Part shown: positions 27,541-34,019 of the stretch, one piece after another
Layout: the number at the start of each line of letters is the position of its first letter
How positions within the stretch are numbered: position 1 is the stretch's first letter
From: Eubacteriales bacterium
GTDB lineage: Bacteria; Bacillota; Clostridia; Saccharofermentanales; DTU023
Direction of reading: 5' to 3'
Assembly: GCA_028706195.1 (NCBI GenBank)
Contig: JAQWBU010000007.1
Coordinates: 1-34,019 of the forward strand
Length of the DNA: 34,019 bases
Program-made: the position numbers and the translations under genes
Notes under the pieces: model-generated
The model's database searches: none
What the model was told of the DNA's origin: nothing
The model's input: only the letters and a program-made list of their open reading frames with translations

Positions 27541-29001
27541 CTAAACCGGATTGTTCCGGCGCAGATAATTGTCCTTCAGGGTCCAGAGATTTTCTGACAA
27601 GTCTACATAATAGTTCTGTGGTTTTTCAAAACGTTTCACTGTATCCCACAGCTTGTCCTGTTCACTTGCGCAATATGCGCGAACCTGCTGCACACTTTGT
27701 TTTTCATACACGGATTTGCCACGTACAAATACCGGTTTCAGCAAAGCTTCAGCGCGAAAATCAGGCAATGTCTTTCTCTTCCAGGTGTGGAAAGGATCAA
27801 AGATGGTTAAGGGTTTGCTGTCGTCAATTACTTCATCATTCAGTGTGATCAGGTCAGCTTCGGCTTTGCCGGTTTCACGGTCATATAATCGATAAACCTG
27901 CTTGTTGCCCGGGTTGGTAACCTTCTCCGGATTGTCGGAAAATTTCATTTTCGGTTGCAAGTGACCGTTTTCTTCAACTGCGGCTAATTTATACACACCG
28001 CCAAAAACAGGGTCTGAACGAGAAGTAATCAATCGTTCGCCAACCCCGAAACTATCGATTCTGGCCCCCTGATGTAACAACTCACGAATCAGGTACTCGT
28101 CCACAGAATTGCTGACCGTGATGCCGCAATCATGCAGGCCTGCATCATCTAACATCTTGCGTGCATTTATACTCAGATAGGTTAAGTCACCAGAATCGAT
28201 TCTGATAGACTTAAGACGCTTGCCCATTGGCTCCAAAATTTCTTTTGCCACCCGAATAGCATTGGGCACGCCACTACGCAAGGTATTGTAGGTATCTACC
28301 AAGAGTTGAGCATCATCAGGAAAAGCCTTCGCATACGCTGCAAATGCCTCAAATTCAGTCGGGAAAGCCTGCACCCAGCTGTGTGCCATAGTGCCCATGA
28401 CCGGAATATCAAAATATTCACCTGCAATCGTGCAGGACGTTCCTGTGACACCGCCAATGTAAGCTGCCCTTGCTCCCAGAACAGCAGCGTCTATACCCTG
28501 AGCGCGCCGTGCACCGAATTCCATCACTACCCGGCCTTCTGCAGCGCGCACAATACGCGAGGCTTTGGTTGCTATCAGACTTTGGTGATTCAGAACCAGC
28601 AGGATCATAGTTTCTATCAGCTGAGCCTGCATGATGGGGCCCTTCACCTTTAGAATCGGCTCACCAGGGAAAATCGGCAAACCTTCATTAACAGCCCAGA
28701 CATCGCAAGTAAATTCAAACTTGCGCAAATAATCTATAAATTCATGATCAAAGATATTGAGGCTTTGCAGATATTTGATATCGTCATCATCAAACTCCAA
28801 AGTCAGTAAATGATCAACCAGCTGCTCTAAGCCGGCCATGATGGCAAAGCCGCCATTCTCAGGCACCGTGCGAAAAAACATATCAAATACCGCTTCCGTA
28901 TCCTGCATGCCACACTTCAGGTAGCCATTTGCCATCGTGAACTCATAAAAGTCAGTCAACATCGTCATATTTTGACGATTAGTCCATTTCAAAGCCATCA
29001 A
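27541..29001 (-). CDS. pncB: Nicotinate phosphoribosyltransferase
   Basis: 486 aa; 'MLTDFYEFTMANGYLK', 'EFGARRAQGIDAAVLGARAAYIGGVTGTSC', 'GTMAHSWVQAF', 'IRIDSGDL', 'FGVGERLITS'. Confidence 0.95.
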   Translation of the reverse strand: MMALKWTNRQNMTMLTDFYEFTMANGYLKCGMQDTEAVFDMFFRTVPENGGFAIMAGLEQLVDHLLTLEFDDDDIKYLQSLNIFDHEFIDYLRKFEFTCDVWAVNEGLPIFPGEPILKVKGPIMQAQLIETMILLVLNHQSLIATKASRIVRAAEGRVVMEFGARRAQGIDAAVLGARAAYIGGVTGTSCTIAGEYFDIPVMGTMAHSWVQAFPTEFEAFAAYAKAFPDDAQLLVDTYNTLRSGVPNAIRVAKEILEPMGKRLKSIRIDSGDLTYLSINARKMLDDAGLHDCGITVSNSVDEYLIRELLHQGARIDSFGVGERLITSRSDPVFGGVYKLAAVEENGHLQPKMKFSDNPEKVTNPGNKQVYRLYDRETGKAEADLITLNDEVIDDSKPLTIFDPFHTWKRKTLPDFRAEALLKPVFVRGKSVYEKQSVQQVRAYCASEQDKLWDTVKRFEKPQNYYVDLSENLWTLKDNYLRRNNPV

Positions 29002-29111
29002 CTCCTTCTTTCTCAGTTACTGCTAAAGCGCCTTCACGCTTGTTTCTTAGTTTGACTTTACTACCACTACAGTTCAAATGCAATTAATTTATAGGTCGAA
29101 ACAAACAAAGC

Positions 29112-29924
29112 TCAGCTCTCTGCCTGCCAGTCGTGATAAGGCCAGCGGTCTGACCCGAACAGCTCATCTTTGTAAAAAACCCGCTCCAGAGTTAATCCGC
29201 AAGCAGACAGGGTAGGACCCATGGCCCTGCGATCTCTTTCTTTTAAGAGTAGCGGAATGTCTTGGGCAGTCAATTTGCCGAGACCCACATAAAGCAGCGT
29301 TCCAGCCAGTATCCTCACCATATGATACAGAAAGCCATCGCCGATCACGTGCAGATGGAGGAAGGGATCCGCTTCTTCCAGAACCAAGGAATATAGACTG
29401 CGGCAGGGTCTTTTTGAGGGACTGCCCTGATCCATCAGAGCCGTAAAGTCATGTTCTCCCAGAAAAGAAGCACTAGCCTCGCGCATAGCCGCCAGATCCA
29501 ACTTCTGAGGAACGTGATGTGTCTGAAAACGCTCTATCACCGGCCTGGTTTTGCTGAGATAAAAAGAGTAAGTGTATTCTTTGCCCAAAGCATCAAAACG
29601 TGGGTCAAAATCTGTCTGAGTGATCTTAGCCTCTCTTACGGCAACGCCCGGACCTAGCTTCGTATTCCAGGCCAGTGGAATGCGTTCTACAGGAATGCTG
29701 CTGCAAGTCACAAAGGAAGATATATGTCTGCGTGCGGAAACGCCGGCATCGGTTCTGCTGCTGCCATTAAGTACAATACGTTCAGAAGTCAGTTCAAACC
29801 AGGCATCTTCCAACTCTGCCTGAACAGTATGCGCATTCTCCTGACGCTGCCAACCGTGAAAATCCACCCCCAGATACTCGGTGGATATTGCGATCTTAAG
29901 TTTTTCCCTGCATACATTTGTCAT
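29112..29924 (-). CDS. truA: tRNA pseudouridine(38-40) synthase TruA
   Basis: 'EYLGVDFHGWQRQENAHTVQAELEDA', 'GSSRTDAGVSAR', 'FLYHMVRILAGTLLYVG'; start set at ATG 29924 after the ecfT stop. Confidence 0.95.
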   Translation of the reverse strand: MTNVCREKLKIAISTEYLGVDFHGWQRQENAHTVQAELEDAWFELTSERIVLNGSSRTDAGVSARRHISSFVTCSSIPVERIPLAWNTKLGPGVAVREAKITQTDFDPRFDALGKEYTYSFYLSKTRPVIERFQTHHVPQKLDLAAMREASASFLGEHDFTALMDQGSPSKRPCRSLYSLVLEEADPFLHLHVIGDGFLYHMVRILAGTLLYVGLGKLTAQDIPLLLKERDRRAMGPTLSACGLTLERVFYKDELFGSDRWPYHDWQAES

Positions 29925-29926
29925 AA

Positions 29927-30748
29927 TTAAAACCAAATTATTTGCGGAAGACGCGGTTGAACTACAGCCACCAGAAGCAGCAAAATAACGATGAGCGCCA
30001 GGAGTGAGTACTCGCGCCAGGTCAATTTCCGGCCACTTCTGCGAGTCCTGCCTGCTTCACCCTGATAGCAGCGCGCTTCCATCGCTACAGCCAAATCCTC
30101 TGCACGGCGAAAACTCGAAATAAAAAGCGGAACTAAAATACTGACCAGACCGCGGACCTTTTTGATCAAGCCTCCTGTATCATAAGAAGCACCGCGCGAA
30201 GACTGGGCTTTCATCAGCTTGTTTGCCTCCTCGAGCAAAGTCGGAACAAAGCGCAGGGCTATCGACATCATCATGGCGAACTCGTTCACAGGAAAGCGCA
30301 GGTGTCTGAGTGGTGAAAGCAAACGTTCCACACCATCTGCTAAAGCGGTAGGCGGAGTTGTAAGTGTCAGAAATAAAGATGTATTAATGACAAGAAGAGT
30401 GATACGCAAAGCCGTGAGCGCACCCGTCACAATACCTTCCAGACTGATTCTAAAAATCCAGAAGCTGGCAATGGTTTCACCTTGACCACTGAGCCCGTGG
30501 ATTATAAAGGCAAAGATAATTATGAAAAGTATGGGACGTACACTCTTCAACACCAAGCTGAACGGCAATTTTGACAACTTGATCAGAAGAAGTGTGAGAA
30601 TTGTCATGAACAGCAAAATCAGGGGATGCTGCGACAGTAACACAATCACCATCAAAGCGATAGCTGCTAGCAGCTTAACGCTGCTGTTCATCCTATGCAG
30701 CTGAGAATCCGCAACGAAAGTCCTGCCGAGCAGGGATAAACTAGACAA
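29927..30748 (-). CDS. ecfT: ECF transporter transmembrane component EcfT
   Basis: 273 aa; multi-TM, 'MMSIALRFVPTLLEEANKLMKAQSSRGA' and 'LVSILVPLFISSFRRAEDLAVAMEARCYQG' coupling motifs. Confidence 0.95.
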   Translation of the reverse strand: MSSLSLLGRTFVADSQLHRMNSSVKLLAAIALMVIVLLSQHPLILLFMTILTLLLIKLSKLPFSLVLKSVRPILFIIIFAFIIHGLSGQGETIASFWIFRISLEGIVTGALTALRITLLVINTSLFLTLTTPPTALADGVERLLSPLRHLRFPVNEFAMMMSIALRFVPTLLEEANKLMKAQSSRGASYDTGGLIKKVRGLVSILVPLFISSFRRAEDLAVAMEARCYQGEAGRTRRSGRKLTWREYSLLALIVILLLLVAVVQPRLPQIIWF

Positions 30749-32555
30749 TTGTTCCCTCCTCTGAAGGCTGTAGATAAGCTGTCAGAAGAGCGAGAAGACC
30801 TTCTTCTGCTGTGAAGGCGCCTGACTGCAGATGGGGAAAATCACTCCTTAACAAATTAAGGAATTTAACTGTCGAGGGCACGGTCAGACTGGCTTCGGCC
30901 AGAAGCCCTTCACTGGATAATATCTTCTCCGGCGTATCGATTGCTATTATTTCACCCTTGCTCATCAGCATGAGACGGTCCACTATTCGTGCGATCGACT
31001 CCAAATCATGTGAAATCAAAATAACCGTCTTAGAGGATTTTGCCAGCTCTGACAGATCATTAAGGACAGTCTCACGCCCATCCGGGTCAAGACCTGCGCT
31101 GGGTTCATCCATAATTAAAATCTCCGGATTAAGCGCCAGAACACCGGCAATAGCGACACGTCTTTGTTCACCGCCTGAAAGTTCAAAAGGCGACCGGCTC
31201 AGCAGATGAGACACTCCTGTTATTTCAGCAGCTCTTTCCACGTTTTCCGCTACTTCAGCCGGCGAAAACTTCATCTCCTTAGGGCCAAAAGCTATATCCA
31301 GGGCTACGGTTTCTTCAAAGAGCTGGTCCTCAGGATATTGGAACAGCAATCCTACCAAACGTCTGACCTCACGCACGTTTTTCTTCTCTGCAAGATCCTG
31401 TGAAAAAATCAGAACTTTCCCTTTTTCCTCAGGGCGAATCAGTCCATTAAGATGTTGTGCGAAGGTGGACTTTCCGGACCCGGTAGCACCAACCACCCCT
31501 AGAATCTCGCCTCGTGTACTGGCCATGGTCAGATTATGTAAAGCTGTAACCTTTTGCAGAGGATTATCGTCGTATGTAAAAGAGAGCTTATTGACTTCTA
31601 TGACGGTCTCGCCGGAAGTGGAAGGCTGACGTCGCTCTGTTTCAATAAGAGCTTCCAGACGTAGCTGCTCATCGCGTAACATTTCCAGAGGAAAGTTCTC
31701 TGCCCTGGCTTGAAGCATAACCTGCCTGACGTGATCAGCTGCATCGTTCAAATCAATTATGGCCGTGGCCTCAATCTCTCCGTTAAAAATTCTGTCAATG
31801 TTTTGACTTATTTCAATATAGGGAGGAACATCCAGCTTCAGTTCGCGTAATTCATAAGGACGACTGAATATTTCCGCAGGCGTACCACTTCGGATAATAC
31901 TGCCTTCTGACAATAATAAGACGTAATCAGCTTCCAGCGCTTCTTCCATATAATGGGTTATCTGAACGATGGAGAGCCCTTCCTCGTCACGTAATCTAAT
32001 AATCAGCTGCATTAACTCATCTCGTGAAACAGGGTCAAGCATCGAAGTTGCTTCATCCAAAATCAGGCAAGATGGCTTCATCGCCAAGACGCCGGCTATT
32101 GCCAGCTTTTGTTTCTGGCCACCTGACAGTTCGTGCGGTCCCCGGTCTCTGAGGGCCGACAAACCGGTCATAGCTAAGGCCTCATCAACACGCCGCTCAA
32201 TTTCTCCGAGCTCCACTCCCAGGTTTGATGGTCCGAAAGCAACATCCAAAGCCACGGTAGATTCAATTATCTGATTATCAGGATTTTGAAAAACCATGCC
32301 ACATTGACGGCGAATCTCATAGATCGAGTTTTCATCTGCGGTGTCCATATCTGCGACAGTAACAGTTCCTCTGTCAGGCACAAGCAAACCGTTCATCAGG
32401 CGCGCCATAGTCGACTTGCCGGAACCGTTGGCTCCCAGAATGGCTAAATGCTGGCCGCGTGGCAGAGAAAATGATACGTCATTGACAGTCGGCTGACTGT
32501 CAGCGCCCGTATCATAAAAAAAAGAAACGCGATCAAATTCTAAGATCGGGTCCAT
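30741..32555 (-). CDS. ECF transporter ATPase, fused EcfA1-EcfA2 (two complete ABC domains)
   Basis: 604 aa; two Walker A (GANGSGKST, GATGSGKST), two signatures (LSGGQKQK, LSGGEQRR), two Walker B (LILDEAT, LIMDEPS), two H-loops. Confidence 0.94.
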   Translation of the reverse strand: MDPILEFDRVSFFYDTGADSQPTVNDVSFSLPRGQHLAILGANGSGKSTMARLMNGLLVPDRGTVTVADMDTADENSIYEIRRQCGMVFQNPDNQIIESTVALDVAFGPSNLGVELGEIERRVDEALAMTGLSALRDRGPHELSGGQKQKLAIAGVLAMKPSCLILDEATSMLDPVSRDELMQLIIRLRDEEGLSIVQITHYMEEALEADYVLLLSEGSIIRSGTPAEIFSRPYELRELKLDVPPYIEISQNIDRIFNGEIEATAIIDLNDAADHVRQVMLQARAENFPLEMLRDEQLRLEALIETERRQPSTSGETVIEVNKLSFTYDDNPLQKVTALHNLTMASTRGEILGVVGATGSGKSTFAQHLNGLIRPEEKGKVLIFSQDLAEKKNVREVRRLVGLLFQYPEDQLFEETVALDIAFGPKEMKFSPAEVAENVERAAEITGVSHLLSRSPFELSGGEQRRVAIAGVLALNPEILIMDEPSAGLDPDGRETVLNDLSELAKSSKTVILISHDLESIARIVDRLMLMSKGEIIAIDTPEKILSSEGLLAEASLTVPSTVKFLNLLRSDFPHLQSGAFTAEEGLLALLTAYLQPSEEGTIV

Positions 32556-32570
32556 GAGTTAGTGCTTTCT

Positions 32571-32605
32571 AAAAAAGAGGCCGCGTTGATCACGTGGCCT
32601 CTTTT
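32571..32605 (-). terminator. Terminator after rplQ
   Basis: AAAAGAGGCC...GGCCTCTTTT stem with a run of T on the minus strand, between rplQ and ecfA. Confidence 0.88.
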
Positions 32606-32611
32606 AATACT

Positions 32612-33142
32612 TTAAACAAGTTCCAGCATGACCATCGGGGCGGCATCTCCGCGCCTCGGCCCGAGTTTTATCATTCGAGTGTAACCGCCCTGTTTACCTG
32701 CGTAACGCGGCGCAACATTGCTGAAAAGGTAATTAACAGTTTTAATTCGATCGCCGTCACTGTTGTAGGTATCTTCTAAAACTGTGAGAAGTTTTCTGCG
32801 AGCGGCTAAACGAGAAGGTGAATCAACTTCGACTTCTTTCGTAGTCATTTCACGCTCAACCACATCGTAAACACGATCATTTTTGGAGGTAGCGGTCTGC
32901 AGAATTTTGCGTCCCTTACCATCCAATTTAGCTGCAGATACCGTAACTTTCTTTACTGTAAAGTTTGTGTACTCTTTGACAGCTAAGGTAATGGCTTTTT
33001 CTGCCAGCTTCCGAACTTCTTTGGCCTTAGCTTCTGTTGTCTTAACTTGGCCATTCACGATCAGAGATGTTACCAAACCACGCAAGAGTGCCTTGCGCTG
33101 GCTGGAAGTACGACCAAGTTTTCTATATCCAGGCATATTCAT
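32612..33142 (-). CDS. rplQ: Ribosomal protein bL17 (extended form)
   Basis: 176 aa; 'MPGYRKLGRTSSQRKALLRGLVTSLI', 'APRYAGKQGGYTRMIKLGPRRGDAAPMVMLELV'. Confidence 0.96.
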   Translation of the reverse strand: MNMPGYRKLGRTSSQRKALLRGLVTSLIVNGQVKTTEAKAKEVRKLAEKAITLAVKEYTNFTVKKVTVSAAKLDGKGRKILQTATSKNDRVYDVVEREMTTKEVEVDSPSRLAARRKLLTVLEDTYNSDGDRIKTVNYLFSNVAPRYAGKQGGYTRMIKLGPRRGDAAPMVMLELV

Positions 33143-33174
33143 ACCCTCCCGTTTGTCTTAATATTAATAATGTC

Positions 33175-34019
33175 TTATTTAAGTTCAAGACCAATACTAG
33201 CCAGTTTTTCGTCCACTTCTTCCATGGATTTCTTGCCCAGATTGCGAACTTTCATCATGTCTTCTCTGCTTCTGGCCATCATATCTGCCACCGTATTCAT
33301 ATTGGCGCGCTTTAGACAATTGTATGTCCGCACAGAGAAGTTCAGATCCTCAATCGGGATCATGTAATCTTCTTCAGCGCTTTCGTCAATCACAACTTCT
33401 TCTTCCCTGTCTTCTGTGACGACTTCCGCATCGGAGATCGAGGAAAACAGATTCAGATGCTCGATCAGAATCTTTGAAGCCAATGATAATGCGTCGTTAG
33501 CTTTGATTGACCCGTCCGTCCAAACTTCCATTGTCAATTTATCATAGTCAGTTACTTGTCCGACACGAGTGTCAGTGACTGAGTACTTGACCTTGCTAAC
33601 AGGTGTGAAAATAGAGTCAACCGGAATCACGCCGATCGGCGAATTATCAATTTTATTGTCTTCGGCACTCCTGTAGCCCAGACCGTTATTGAAGGTCAGC
33701 TCCATAAACAGGCGTCCTTCGCCGTTTAAGTTTGCAATAACCAGATCCGGATTGACTATTTCGACTTCATCGTCGCGGATAATGTCACCGGCAGTCACAG
33801 GACCTGTGAAGCCTTCTTCGGTGCTGATATAAACAGTCTTAGGACCTTCCACACGCATTCTTGCGCGAATTTCCTTTACATTGAGGATAATCTCAGTGAC
33901 ATCCTCAATTACACCGGGAACTGTGGAAAATTCCTGATAAACATTTTCAATGCGAATAGCAGTAACTGCTGAACCCGGCAGTGAAGATAACAGTACACGT
34001 CTCAAGGCGTTTCCCAGGG
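33175..34019 (-). CDS. rpoA: DNA-directed RNA polymerase alpha subunit (5' partial, runs off the window)
   Basis: Reads [46 protein letters not shown] to the edge; alpha-CTD at the C-terminus. The ORF-track 'M' at 34005 is an internal TTG Leu codon. Confidence 0.97.
   Translation of the reverse strand, partial: LGNALRRVLLSSLPGSAVTAIRIENVYQEFSTVPGVIEDVTEIILNVKEIRARMRVEGPKTVYISTEEGFTGPVTAGDIIRDDEVEIVNPDLVIANLNGEGRLFMELTFNNGLGYRSAEDNKIDNSPIGVIPVDSIFTPVSKVKYSVTDTRVGQVTDYDKLTMEVWTDGSIKANDALSLASKILIEHLNLFSSISDAEVVTEDREEEVVIDESAEEDYMIPIEDLNFSVRTYNCLKRANMNTVADMMARSREDMMKVRNLGKKSMEEVDEKLASIGLELK

Noticed and set aside
34003-34005. ORF-track start of rpoA at 34005
   Set aside because: It is an internal TTG (Leu of [12 protein letters not shown]); the true start is beyond the window edge.

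Overview
The window looks like a Firmicutes/Clostridia-type chromosomal segment; this placement is inferred from gene content and order. It is mostly housekeeping DNA. Minus-strand blocks: (1) a glycine cleavage cluster gcvT-gcvH-gcvPA-gcvPB, downstream of a DUF436/YwlG-like gene and a DEDD exonuclease; (2) a class I heat-shock operon hrcA-grpE-dnaK-dnaJ with a perfect CIRCE operator and a sigma-A-type promoter; (3) hemW, an SPFH/band-7 gene and an NfeD-like gene; (4) an M28 peptidase lipoprotein; (5) a small membrane protein, a J-domain/Cys-rich-tail protein and a DUF5685-like protein; (6) a C69/secernin-like hydrolase and nicotinate phosphoribosyltransferase; (7) rpoA (5'-truncated by the window edge)-rplQ-ecfA(fused)-ecfT-truA. 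Plus-strand genes: an S11/PBP5-like protein, glnS, tRNA-Ala(GGC), a CDF transporter, and iorA-iorB-aminotransferase. I see no mobile element, prophage or CRISPR array. Most interesting: a J-domain protein with a Q/P/Y-rich linker and an 11-Cys terminal tail, next to a DUF5685-like protein with two Asp-rich helices resembling isoprenoid synthases; a PBP5-like protein whose three catalytic motifs all look destroyed; a single-chain EcfA1-EcfA2 fusion; an enlarged bL17; an exact 23-bp triplicate between the M28 and nfeD genes; and paired hairpins between dnaK and dnaJ. All family assignments come from reading motifs in the translations; no database search was run.
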